A DNA stretch of 63,716 nt from Arcticibacter svalbardensis MN12-7 (GTDB taxonomy: Bacteria; Bacteroidota; Bacteroidia; Sphingobacteriales; Sphingobacteriaceae): assembly GCF_000403135.1 (NCBI RefSeq), contig NZ_AQPN01000105.1:1-63716 (forward strand), in the 5' to 3' direction. The first letter of the stretch is position 1. Each line of letters opens with the position of its first letter. Below are positions 20,785 to 27,864 of the stretch, in pieces. A program made the translations under genes and the position numbers. The notes beneath the pieces were generated by a model. The model was given only the letters and a program-made list of their open reading frames with translations, searched no databases and was not told the DNA's origin.

Positions 20785-21315
20785 TTAATTAGGTGCAATA
20801 GTATAAGTAACTGTCGTTTTATAAGCTCCTGCTGGTCTGTTCAATAAGTTGACACTACCAACACCTGGAGATATTCCATAATTAACAGAAAACTTCGCAT
20901 TTGAAGTACCAACTGCTGATTTTATAAAAGCTTTAGGAACTGCAGGAGCTAATGTTGTAACAACATTTAAAGTAGGAACTATTGTAGTAGATGAACTAGC
21001 TAAAGTAGGAGTAAGAGTAAGCGCAGATAATGGGATATCATTTATAGCCGTTCCAGTTGATAAGGGACCACTTGCCGCCACTGAAACGGTAAATATACCT
21101 GTGCTTACAATCTCTATCTGATCCGCTATTGCACCAGAGCTTTTTCCGTTTGTATAGTCAGCTGCAGTTGCAAAATCGATATTTACAGCTACAGTATTGA
21201 TCTTAATACTTTGAAGTGCTGCTAGGTTTAAAGTTAAGGTTGCATTTTGAGCGTTAGCTTTATTAAAAGATACTCCTGCAAGTAATATAGCGACGAATAA
21301 TAAGTTTTTTTTCAT
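20785..21315 (-). CDS. Small pilin-like subunit (second paralogue)
   Basis: The 176-residue protein has a signal peptide (MKKNLLFVAILLAGVSFNKANAQ shortened here to its core) and a mature all-beta domain of about 153 residues. It is clearly paralogous to the gene at 21541-22077: the blocks LAALQSIKIN, YTNGKSSGAIADQIEI, DIPLSALTLTPTL, AKFSVNYGI and GVGSVNLLNRP recur almost unchanged. The C-terminal strand (GAYKTTVTYTIAPN) alternates hydrophobic residues and resembles the last strand of spore-coat-U/CsuA-type pilins (GDYxDTLxVTV). The fold also recalls DUF4402-type surface proteins. There is no lipobox, unlike the type V (FimA/Mfa1) fimbrillins usual in Bacteroidota. It is inferred to be a structural pilus subunit. 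Confidence 0.7.
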   Translation of the reverse strand: MKKNLLFVAILLAGVSFNKANAQNATLTLNLAALQSIKINTVAVNIDFATAADYTNGKSSGAIADQIEIVSTGIFTVSVAASGPLSTGTAINDIPLSALTLTPTLASSSTTIVPTLNVVTTLAPAVPKAFIKSAVGTSNAKFSVNYGISPGVGSVNLLNRPAGAYKTTVTYTIAPN

Positions 21316-21429
21316 GAATCTTTATATGATACTGTTTATTACTGATCATATAATCAAACTACGGTCCATTTACAAAATCATGACAAATGTGGGATTAAAG
21401 GGGAATAAACTTTTCACACATGGGCAACC

Positions 21430-21479
21430 TATTCCCCAAGTGTGCAATAATGAGAATTAAATTCCCATTATTGCACACT
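21430..21479 (-). promoter_or_regulatory. Stem-loop and repeated ATTCCCC element between the two pilin genes
   Basis: AGTGTGCAATAATG (21439-21452) and CATTATTGCACACT (21466-21479) form a perfect 14-bp stem with a 13-base loop, 61 bases after the stop of the first pilin gene. The segment from 21431 (ATTCCCCAAGTGTGCAATAA, then GAATTAA) closely matches the segment at 22131-22159 upstream of the first pilin gene. The stem has no trailing U-run on the minus strand. It could be an RNA-stability or attenuation element, or part of a protein-binding site; the sequence does not decide. Confidence 0.5.
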
Positions 21480-21540
21480 GATATTTCTCGTTATTTCCCA
21501 TGCCCTCTTGAACCAATTACCCAAAACCAACTAATGTTTA

Positions 21541-22077
21541 TCAATCCGGCGAAATAGTATACGTTAAAGTTGTTGTGTAATCTCCCACAGGCCTATTTAA
21601 CAAATTAACACTGCCAACACCTGGTAATATCCCATAGTTAACAGAAAACTTCGCATTGAAAGTACCACTTGATGTCTTTATCAAAGCCTTAGGAACATCT
21701 TTATAAAGGGTACCAGCAATAGTGTTATAAAGCTGCTGGGTCATTGTACTGAACGAACTACCTAAAGTAGGTGTTAAAGTAAGAGCTGATAAAGGAATAT
21801 CATTTTTCGAATCCCCAGCTGATAATGGACCACTTGCCGTTACCGAAACAGTAAATAAACCTGTACTAAAAACCTCTATCTGATCTGCTATTACTCCTGA
21901 ACTTTTTCCGTTTGCATAGTCAGCCTCTGTTAAAAAGTTGATATTTATAGTAGCCGTATTAAGCTTAATACTTTGAAGTGCCGCTAAACTTACAGTCAGG
22001 TTTGCATCCTGAGCTTTGGCTCTGCTGAAAAACAGCCCTCCTAACAATAAAACTAAGCAGAGGATAATCTTTTTCAT
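21541..22077 (-). CDS. Small pilin-like subunit (first paralogue, first gene of the pilus operon)
   Basis: The 178-residue protein has a signal peptide (MKKIILCLVLLLGGLFFSRA, cleaved near KAQ) and one all-beta domain matching the next gene along its whole length. Conserved blocks include LAALQSIKLN, YANGKSSGVIADQIEV, DIPLSALTLTPTL and AKFSVNYGI. The two differ most around residues 105-130, where this copy has QQLYNTIAGTLYKD. The C-terminus (GDYTTTLTYTISPD) looks like a pilin donor/terminal strand. It is the promoter-proximal gene of five, transcribed away from the MASE3 histidine kinase gene. A major or minor pilus subunit is inferred; which of the two paralogues dominates cannot be told. Confidence 0.7.
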   Translation of the reverse strand: MKKIILCLVLLLGGLFFSRAKAQDANLTVSLAALQSIKLNTATININFLTEADYANGKSSGVIADQIEVFSTGLFTVSVTASGPLSAGDSKNDIPLSALTLTPTLGSSFSTMTQQLYNTIAGTLYKDVPKALIKTSSGTFNAKFSVNYGILPGVGSVNLLNRPVGDYTTTLTYTISPD

Positions 22078-22126
22078 AAATTAAATAACTAAGCCCGTGT
22101 ATAAATTGTTTACATATCCTTGAGGA

Positions 22127-22204
22127 ATTAATTCCCCATTGTGCAAAATAGGGAATTAATACAATATTAAACACCATTTCCTTAAATTTCACTTCTCAAA
22201 AATA
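22127..22204 (-). promoter_or_regulatory. Upstream region of the pilus operon: inverted repeat and possible -7 element
   Basis: ATTAATTCCC (22127-22136) and GGGAATTAAT (22151-22160) form a 10-bp inverted repeat 50 bases upstream of the first pilin start. The stretch 22131-22159 is a diverged copy of the element at 21431-21460. Farther out, 22197-22204 reads TATTTTTG on the minus strand, matching the Bacteroidota -7 consensus TAnnTTTG, but no TTG stands at the ideal -33 distance. The operator role is inferred. Confidence 0.4.
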
Positions 22205-22278
22205 TACTCCTCATTTATCCTACTCTAAATTAGGTCATGGTAATTTTTTATTATCTTTAAATCTTACTTGTTCATCTG

Positions 22279-24135
22279 TTGAAAACACCATACTCCCCAA
22301 GCTTAAATAACAATCATAGAAATATCTTTGCTGCAATTATTCTGTCCCTAGTATTTTACTTCAGCCTCCAACAAAGCTATTTGCTTTTCCATACCATCGT
22401 CGAACTCTTCTCTATAGTAATCGCATTTGCCGTCTTCATCATAACATGGAACTCCCGCAAAATGCTGGATAATAACTATTTATTTTTCGTAGGGATATCT
22501 TACCTTTTTATTGGCGCATTAGACCTTCTCCACACGCTTACATTCACAGGGATGAACATTATTGTTAGTCCCGTCTTTTATGCAAATCAGTTTTGGGTAG
22601 CTACCCGACTATTGGAGGCAATGACATTTGTAGCAGGCTTCTGGTTCTTAAATAGCAGAAAAAGATTAAATGCGGACCTTATATTTCTAAGCTACCTAAT
22701 AATCAGCATTTTAATAATTCTATCCATATTATATTGGCATATTTTCCCTTTGTGTTTTATTGAAGGATCTGGACAAACCGAGTTTAAGATTTATGCTGAA
22801 TACATCATCATTGTCATTCTTTTTTTAGCTAGCTATCTTTTATACAAAAAGCGGGCACACTTTAGTGAATCCGTTTTCAAACTACTGACCATCTCCCTAA
22901 TCTTCACCATTTTGAGTGAGTTTTGCTTCACACTATATATTTACAATTACAGCCTGATCAATGAGCTAGGACATTATGCCAAACTTGTAGCCTTCTTTAT
23001 GATCTATAAAGCTAATATCCAAACCGGATTTATCAGACCAACAACCTTGATTTTTAAAAACCTAAAAGATAATGAGGAGAAATACAGAACATTGGCTGAA
23101 AATTTACCAGGTTTAATCTTAAGGTTTGATCAACATTTCAACTGCATCTATGCCAATTTAGCTGTAACTAAGTTCGCAGAGAACAAACCTACTGTTATTA
23201 CCAATGTCGATTTAAATCATCTGGACATACCTAAAACACTTAAAGATGCACTTAAAGAAACGCTGTTACAATCAACCTCAACAGGCCACATCCAGGAGAT
23301 CAACATCAATCTGGAAAAAGATGGCCTAATTTATATCTACTCGGTACAAGCAATACCCGAATATCACACCCACACGGAGGACAAAACATATCTCGTAATA
23401 TGTCACGACATCACCAAGCAAAAGAATACAGAGCAACAACTTCAGGATTTAAATGCGACCAAGGACAAATTCTTCTCCATTATAGCACATGACCTTAAAA
23501 ACCCATTTACATCCCTATTATCTTTTAGTGAACTTATTTATAAAAATGCAGAGAAATTAAATGCTGAAAAAATTCAACATATGGCCTTCCGCATGAACGA
23601 GACAGCAAAGAATGCTTACTCTCTTCTGGAAAACCTGTTAAATTGGTCACGAGTACAAACAGGAATCCTTAAGCCTCAGCCGGAGTTCATTAATATAGCA
23701 GACCTATTAGATCAGGCAAAAAGCATAGGTGGATCCATGGCTATATCGAAAGGAATTAACATCAGGGTATCACAATTGGCAACCAGTACTGTGTTTGCGG
23801 ACCGTCAGATGGCAGGAACCATATTTAGGAATATAATATCAAACGCCATAAAATTCAGTTACCCCGATAGCTACATCATCTTAAAAGCAGAGAATTATTC
23901 CGCTCACGTCCTATTTTCGATTCAGGACTCAGGAATAGGAATTGAAGATGTAAACCAGGAACGAATACTTAAAGTGGATAGTAACTTCTCTACTCCAGGA
24001 ACAGCAGATGAAAAAGGTACAGGTCTAGGGCTCGTCCTTTGTAAAGAATTTGTCGAACTCAATGGAGGTAAGTTATGGCTCGAAAGTAAATTTGGATTTG
24101 GCACTACCTTTTACTTCACATTACCACAAACCTAG
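22279..24135 (+). CDS. MASE3-PAS sensor histidine kinase
   Basis: The 618-residue protein appears to start at a TTG (22279); an in-frame stop at 22258 limits other choices. The N-terminal 260 residues form seven or so membrane helices with the MASE3 signature (FIGALDLLHTLTFTGMNI). A PAS domain follows at about 268-380 (EEKYRTLAENLPGLILRFD). The HisKA region has the phospho-acceptor His404 in FFSIIAHDLKNPF. The ATPase domain shows N-box NIISNAIKFS and G-boxes DSGIGIED and GTGLGLVLCKEFVE. It has no receiver domain and no adjacent response regulator, so its partner is unknown. It is divergent from the pilus operon, with 201 bases between starts; regulation of the pilus genes by this kinase is possible but unproven. 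Confidence 0.88.
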   Translation: MKTPYSPSLNNNHRNIFAAIILSLVFYFSLQQSYLLFHTIVELFSIVIAFAVFIITWNSRKMLDNNYLFFVGISYLFIGALDLLHTLTFTGMNIIVSPVFYANQFWVATRLLEAMTFVAGFWFLNSRKRLNADLIFLSYLIISILIILSILYWHIFPLCFIEGSGQTEFKIYAEYIIIVILFLASYLLYKKRAHFSESVFKLLTISLIFTILSEFCFTLYIYNYSLINELGHYAKLVAFFMIYKANIQTGFIRPTTLIFKNLKDNEEKYRTLAENLPGLILRFDQHFNCIYANLAVTKFAENKPTVITNVDLNHLDIPKTLKDALKETLLQSTSTGHIQEININLEKDGLIYIYSVQAIPEYHTHTEDKTYLVICHDITKQKNTEQQLQDLNATKDKFFSIIAHDLKNPFTSLLSFSELIYKNAEKLNAEKIQHMAFRMNETAKNAYSLLENLLNWSRVQTGILKPQPEFINIADLLDQAKSIGGSMAISKGINIRVSQLATSTVFADRQMAGTIFRNIISNAIKFSYPDSYIILKAENYSAHVLFSIQDSGIGIEDVNQERILKVDSNFSTPGTADEKGTGLGLVLCKEFVELNGGKLWLESKFGFGTTFYFTLPQT

Positions 24136-24152
24136 TAAAGAAGCTAAAAAAA

Positions 24153-24227
24153 GGCATAAAAAAAGGAGGTTTTTATACCTCCTTTAATCTGATTTAACTC
24201 TTTCGAGCGGTCCGGACGGGACTCGAA
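24153..24227. repeat. Distal attachment-like repeat (copy of tRNA-Asp 3' end plus terminator)
   Basis: This 75-bp block matches 26395-26469: 18 identical bases, a 6-base loop, then 51 identical bases. It carries 20 bases of the tRNA-Asp 3' end (24208-24227), ending in the T-loop. The loop reads TTTTAT here and ATAAAA in the other copy, which are reverse complements. Such tRNA-end duplications mark the far end of integrated elements. Confidence 0.85.
24162..24185 (-). terminator. Rho-independent terminator (distal copy)
   Basis: AAAGGAGGT and ACCTCCTTT form a 9-bp stem with a 6-base loop. On the minus strand it is followed by a T-run, so it would stop transcripts leaving the AbiE operon. Before insertion this was presumably the terminator of tRNA-Asp. 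Confidence 0.75.
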
Positions 24228-24375
24228 AAATAGCTTTAAAATGATATCAAACGCACTTTTTATATATTCGGGGTTCTTTTTGTGGTGGCAAACTGAGATA
24301 ATAGATTTAACGAGCTCTTATTATACTTTATACTGTAAAAAAGCTTCGCCATATTTTCAAAATTAACAATGAGGT

Positions 24376-25386
24376 CTATATAATATGCCTGATTCTTTCA
24401 AGTAAAGCGTTTAAACGGGCAATAATGGTAGCAAAATCCATACTATTTACATCATAGATCATTTGCTCCTGCATTAATGTGTAGTCCCTGTTGAAAGCTT
24501 CTATAATACCGATGGGTGGAATAAAATTAATCGTCGAAGGATGGTGCGTATCATAATCCACTCCGGTTTTAAATATTAAATGACGCCGATGCTCCACGAT
24601 GGAGGTGTAATATTCATAGTCCGCTAAAGCGCTTGCCGCATGTTCCGTATCTATCATTCGTTCCAGGTCATAGAGGTGCCTGGACATGCGTTCGTAAACA
24701 ATACGGTCGGTTGGCCGCAAAAATTCTTCGTGAAGCAAAAATATTTTTTCTAAAAATGTCCGTTTGGGCTCAACAGTAGCTACAGGAAAGCTTTCACCAG
24801 ACCATGGAAAACCTGGCATATATTCACCTAGAAGCGACTGTATGGGACGTTCTACCGCAGGTTCATTTAATGAACGGGCACTTACTTCCAGCTTTACGCT
24901 ATCAGCTATATAGGACACTGGATCAAGCAGAGAATGATAGGCTATCCTCAGAATCTGCGGATCCGTATCCGGTAGTTTTGGATTTAAAGGGTCAGATGAA
25001 ACAGTTATTGTCCCGTCAGGTACACCCAAATTTGCCAATTCTTTTTCAAGCGCCACCTTTAATACAGTAGAGGTAAATTTAGATGCTACTCGCTTTAATT
25101 TCTTAACGGCGCTTTTACTGAGACCTTCCTCGAATCCTAGAAAACTTCTTTCTATAGCCAAATCTATGTCTTCTGAAAACCGGTCGATGAGGTTCCATCC
25201 TTTACTTAGTGAGGTTCCGCCTTTGAAAGATAGATATGGTGCAAATTCGCTTTGGAATACGGCTTTCATTACGAGCGTTACCCACCAATCTTTTTCAATT
25301 ACTTTAGTGGACATCCCGCTCCTGCTGGCTGCCTGTTGGATGGATATCAGGCGATCTTCATCTGACAATTTAAGCCACTCGACCAT
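24376..25386 (-). CDS. abiEii: AbiEii/AbiGii family nucleotidyltransferase toxin
   Basis: The 336-residue protein has the nucleotidyltransferase core of the AbiEii family at about residues 55-80: FKGGTSLSKGWNLIDRFSED followed by IDLAIER, containing the GGTSLSK and SEDIDL motifs. AbiEii-type enzymes are toxins that transfer nucleotides to RNA targets such as tRNA and are countered by AbiEi. The start overlaps the abiEi stop region by 17 bases, so the pair is cotranscribed. Length is normal for the family and no key motif is broken, so it looks functional. Its location in a tRNA-bounded island suggests horizontal transfer and phage-defence or stabilisation duty. Confidence 0.9.
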   Translation of the reverse strand: MVEWLKLSDEDRLISIQQAASRSGMSTKVIEKDWWVTLVMKAVFQSEFAPYLSFKGGTSLSKGWNLIDRFSEDIDLAIERSFLGFEEGLSKSAVKKLKRVASKFTSTVLKVALEKELANLGVPDGTITVSSDPLNPKLPDTDPQILRIAYHSLLDPVSYIADSVKLEVSARSLNEPAVERPIQSLLGEYMPGFPWSGESFPVATVEPKRTFLEKIFLLHEEFLRPTDRIVYERMSRHLYDLERMIDTEHAASALADYEYYTSIVEHRRHLIFKTGVDYDTHHPSTINFIPPIGIIEAFNRDYTLMQEQMIYDVNSMDFATIIARLNALLERIRHII

Positions 25387-25990
25387 TTAAGGGATATTTT
25401 AATAGTTTAATAATATAATCACTGATGCGAGCCGGAGCAAGTTTGAGGTCATAATTCAAATTATCAGGGGTTTCCTGGCTCAGTAGATCTTTAATACGGT
25501 CTTCCATAGCAAGTGTGACCTGACTGGTATTCATTTCTTCTAGTCCTTGGATTAATAAACTGCTGATCGGTCCTTTCATTCCGAATTTCTTTGGCGTTAC
25601 GGGTTTAAACTTAATACCGCCTTTCCCGATCTTGATCTGCCTGGCCTGCCCATCGGTGATATATACCAACCTGGCGGGTACTTGGGTTGATAATCCTAAT
25701 TTATTCAAAGCATAAGCACCTGCCGGGCGAATACGCATATGTTCATGTGCCGCTACTGCTTCAGCTACTTCTTCCATAGAAGGGTACAGCTTGCCAAAGG
25801 TAGGATGTATTTTAGGAAGGAAATAAATGCCATGGGCTAACCTTTCGATCTTATCTTCTTTAGCTAATCTCGATAAAGCTTGCCTCACTGCATCGTCTGT
25901 ACCAACACCCCGAAACTCCGTTGGAAACACGATAGTACCTGGCTGAAAGGCACTTATTTGACCTGATATTTCCTGTTGCACAGATTTCAT
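25370..25990 (-). CDS. abiEi: AbiEi-type antitoxin/transcriptional regulator (DUF6088-like)
   Basis: The 206-residue protein has an N-terminal winged-helix region (ALSRLAKEDKIERLAHGIYF) and a C-terminal antitoxin-like region (RIRPAGAYALNKLGLSTQVP, then KFGMKGPISSLLIQGLEEM). It directly precedes and overlaps the AbiEii toxin gene, the standard order for this type IV pair. AbiEi proteins neutralise the toxin and repress their own promoter by binding inverted repeats. Such a repeat, TGTCACA-N14-TGTGACA, overlaps the start codon here, which supports autoregulation. Confidence 0.87.
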   Translation of the reverse strand: MKSVQQEISGQISAFQPGTIVFPTEFRGVGTDDAVRQALSRLAKEDKIERLAHGIYFLPKIHPTFGKLYPSMEEVAEAVAAHEHMRIRPAGAYALNKLGLSTQVPARLVYITDGQARQIKIGKGGIKFKPVTPKKFGMKGPISSLLIQGLEEMNTSQVTLAMEDRIKDLLSQETPDNLNYDLKLAPARISDYIIKLLKYPLNGRVA

Positions 25991-26017
25991 GTCACAAATT
26001 TATGTAAAAATGTGACA
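25990..26017 (-). promoter_or_regulatory. Candidate AbiEi operator overlapping a -7 element
   Basis: TGTCACA (25990-25996) and TGTGACA (26011-26017) are exact 7-bp inverted repeats separated by 14 bases. On the minus strand TAAATTTG (25995-26002) fits the Bacteroidota -7 consensus and lies between the arms, so bound repressor would block the promoter. The closeness to the ATG suggests a very short or absent leader. Confidence 0.55.
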
Positions 26018-26123
26018 TATTTATTAACTTTCGTAATCATTTAACAAAAGTTGTATCCCACTTATGCTGCTGAGCCTTGAATAATAAATGTTAAAAAATC
26101 GATCGTTTACTGTTGTAAACTTT

Positions 26124-26273
26124 TCAGATGTTTCCTCGCTTTTCTTCTGCGGAACGTCTAGCCATTTCTATATTCATTGCTTTCATTTCCTCCATATGAA
26201 CAGTACGTTCCAAACTATCAGGATTCTGGAAATAGGTAGAATCTAAATAGGGTTTGCTGAAAAGCTCAAAAGA
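26124..26273 (-). pseudogene. Short decayed frame inside the island
   Basis: Between two stops lies a 49-codon frame on the minus strand (SFELFSKPYLDSTYFQNPDS, then LERTVHMEEMKAMNIEMARR). It has gene-like composition with a plausible amphipathic C-terminal helix but no start codon near its beginning. It may be the C-terminal remnant of a lost island gene. I do not recognise a family. The rest of 25991-26449 shows no gene. Confidence 0.3.
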
Positions 26274-26394
26274 CTAATTCAACGATATAATTTTAACATT
26301 CAAAAATAATGGCTGGTGTATGCTTGATATGGGGTTCTTTTTCGCTTATTTTATAAAATTTCCCTATATCTCGTTTTATGAAAAAACGCCTTAG

Positions 26395-26469
26395 GGCATA
26401 AAAAAAGGAGGTATAAAAACCTCCTTTAATCTGATTTAACTCTTTCGAGCGGTCCGGACGGGACTCGAA
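26395..26469. repeat. tRNA-proximal attachment-like repeat
   Basis: This is the partner of 24153-24227. It includes the 3' 20 bases of the intact tRNA-Asp gene and its terminator. Identity between copies ends exactly within the tRNA T-loop, a common crossover position for tyrosine integrases. Confidence 0.85.
26404..26427 (-). terminator. tRNA-Asp terminator
   Basis: AAAGGAGGT (26404-26412) and ACCTCCTTT (26419-26427) form a 9-bp stem followed on the minus strand by TTTTATG, 23 bases after the tRNA 3' end. The loop is the reverse complement of that in the distal copy. Confidence 0.85.
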
Positions 26470-26523
26470 CCCGCGACCCCATGCGTGACAGGCATGTATT
26501 CTAACCAGCTGAACTACCGAACC
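26450..26523 (-). tRNA. tRNA-Asp (GTC)
   Basis: The 74-base gene folds as a cloverleaf. GGTTCGG pairs with CCGGACC in the acceptor stem with discriminator G. The anticodon loop is CTGTCAC with anticodon GTC. The T-arm is GCGGG-TTCGAGT-CCCGT. No CCA is encoded. A consensus promoter lies just upstream, and a terminator downstream. The gene remains intact because the island insertion regenerated its 3' end. Confidence 0.96.
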
Positions 26524-26543
26524 GTTATTCCCTTTTGGGTTTG

Positions 26544-26573
26544 CAAATATAGCTTCATTATTCGTATTACCAA
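26544..26573 (-). promoter_or_regulatory. Consensus Bacteroidota promoter of tRNA-Asp
   Basis: On the minus strand TTG (26573-26571), an exact 19-base spacer, and TATATTTG (26551-26544) give a perfect match to TTG-N19-TAnnTTTG. The element ends 21 bases before the mature tRNA 5' end. Confidence 0.85.
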
Positions 26574-26639
26574 CATATATTTAGAAATACTTGAGAGGCT
26601 ATTGAAACACAGGCATATAAATTTCAAATTGCCTCTAAT

Positions 26640-27716
26640 TTAAGAAGCAACCGACCCTTCCTTCATCTTCTCCGCGTTCTCAGCAAACTGTAACGCATCA
26701 ATAATTTCCTGAATATCCCCATCCATTATAGCCGGAAGATTGTACATGGTTAACCCTATCCGGTGTTCTGTAACCCTACCCTGAGGATAATTATACGTTC
26801 TGATCTTAGCGGAACGATCTCCAGTAGAAACCATCGTCTTACGCTTTGCAGCAATATCTCCAGTCTGCTTTTGCACTTCAATGTCATATAAGCGACTTCT
26901 TAGCATTTCCATCGCCAGCGCCCTGTTACCAAACTGTGAACGTTCAACCTGACATACCACTACCATTCCTGATGGCCTATGTGTCAACTGAACCTTCGTT
27001 TCTACCTTATTCACATTCTGCCCACCAGCACCACCTGAACGTGACGTCTGCATATCTACATCCGCAGGATTCAAATAGAAATCTACCTCTTCTACTTCCG
27101 CAAGCACCGCTACAGACGCAGCTGAAGTATGCACACGTCCCTGAGTTTCAGTATCAGGAACACGCTGAACACGATGTACGCCTGATTCATATTTAAGCTG
27201 ACCGTATACCTCTTCCCCCGTAACCTTTAAAATTACTTCCTTATATCCACCTGCTGTACCTTCAGTAACATCCATGGTTTCCACCTTCCAGCCTTTCTTT
27301 TCAAAGAACCGGGTATACATTCTATATAAGTCGCCAGCGAACAGAGCTGCCTCATCCCCTCCTGTTCCTCCTCGTATTTCAATTACCGCATTCTTAGCAT
27401 CCTCAGGATCTTTCGGAATAAGCATCAAACGAATCTGGCTTTCCATCTCATCTTTCTTTTCCAAAAGCTCATCCATTTCCATCTTCGCCATTTCACGCAT
27501 CTCATCATCCTTCTCAGTAGACAAGATCTCCTTGTTCGCATCAATATTTGATACTACATTTTTATAGATTTTATACTCGTCAACAATCTTCCCAAGATCC
27601 TTATATTCCTTGTTCAACTGAGCGTATCGCTTCATGTCGTTCATGGTAGCAGGGTCGCTCAATTCTCTTTCTACTTCTTCCCAACGAAGTTTTATGGCTT
27701 CTAATTTGTCTAACAT
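26640..27716 (-). CDS. prfA: Peptide chain release factor 1
   Basis: The 358-residue protein reads UAA and UAG stop codons and triggers peptide release on the ribosome. The GGQ motif ([15 protein letters not shown], Gln233) that reaches the peptidyl-transferase centre is intact. The codon-reading PxT motif is present as PDT in [19 protein letters not shown], which marks RF1 rather than RF2. Length matches the family. It is followed downstream by tRNA-Asp on the same strand and preceded by lpxH, with 148 bases between them; the genes are not obviously cotranscribed. Confidence 0.97.
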   Translation of the reverse strand: MLDKLEAIKLRWEEVERELSDPATMNDMKRYAQLNKEYKDLGKIVDEYKIYKNVVSNIDANKEILSTEKDDEMREMAKMEMDELLEKKDEMESQIRLMLIPKDPEDAKNAVIEIRGGTGGDEAALFAGDLYRMYTRFFEKKGWKVETMDVTEGTAGGYKEVILKVTGEEVYGQLKYESGVHRVQRVPDTETQGRVHTSAASVAVLAEVEEVDFYLNPADVDMQTSRSGGAGGQNVNKVETKVQLTHRPSGMVVVCQVERSQFGNRALAMEMLRSRLYDIEVQKQTGDIAAKRKTMVSTGDRSAKIRTYNYPQGRVTEHRIGLTMYNLPAIMDGDIQEIIDALQFAENAEKMKEGSVAS

Positions 27717-27864
27717 GTTCTGATTTAAAAACTTGCGTTTGATAATTCACAGCACCAAACACAGTAATATTCAATAAACATCAGGTAAATAAATATTATC
27801 CCTAGTTTAAGAATCCAAAAATAATGCTTTTTAGCTAAATAAATAACCTGCCTGATGAATACCT

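Larger units (their letters stand above)
24153..26469. mobile_element. Small tRNA-Asp-integrated island carrying an AbiE toxin-antitoxin pair
   Basis: The segment lies on the 3' side of an intact tRNA-Asp gene and is bounded by 75-bp direct repeats that include the tRNA 3' end and its terminator. This is the usual outcome of site-specific integration by a tyrosine recombinase at a tRNA T-loop. Inside are only abiEi, abiEii and a short decayed frame. No integrase, excisionase or relaxase is present, so it is either a remnant or depends on enzymes supplied elsewhere. A 12-base sequence GGGGTTCTTTTT occurs just inside both ends (24270-24281 and 26331-26342). Confidence 0.75.
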
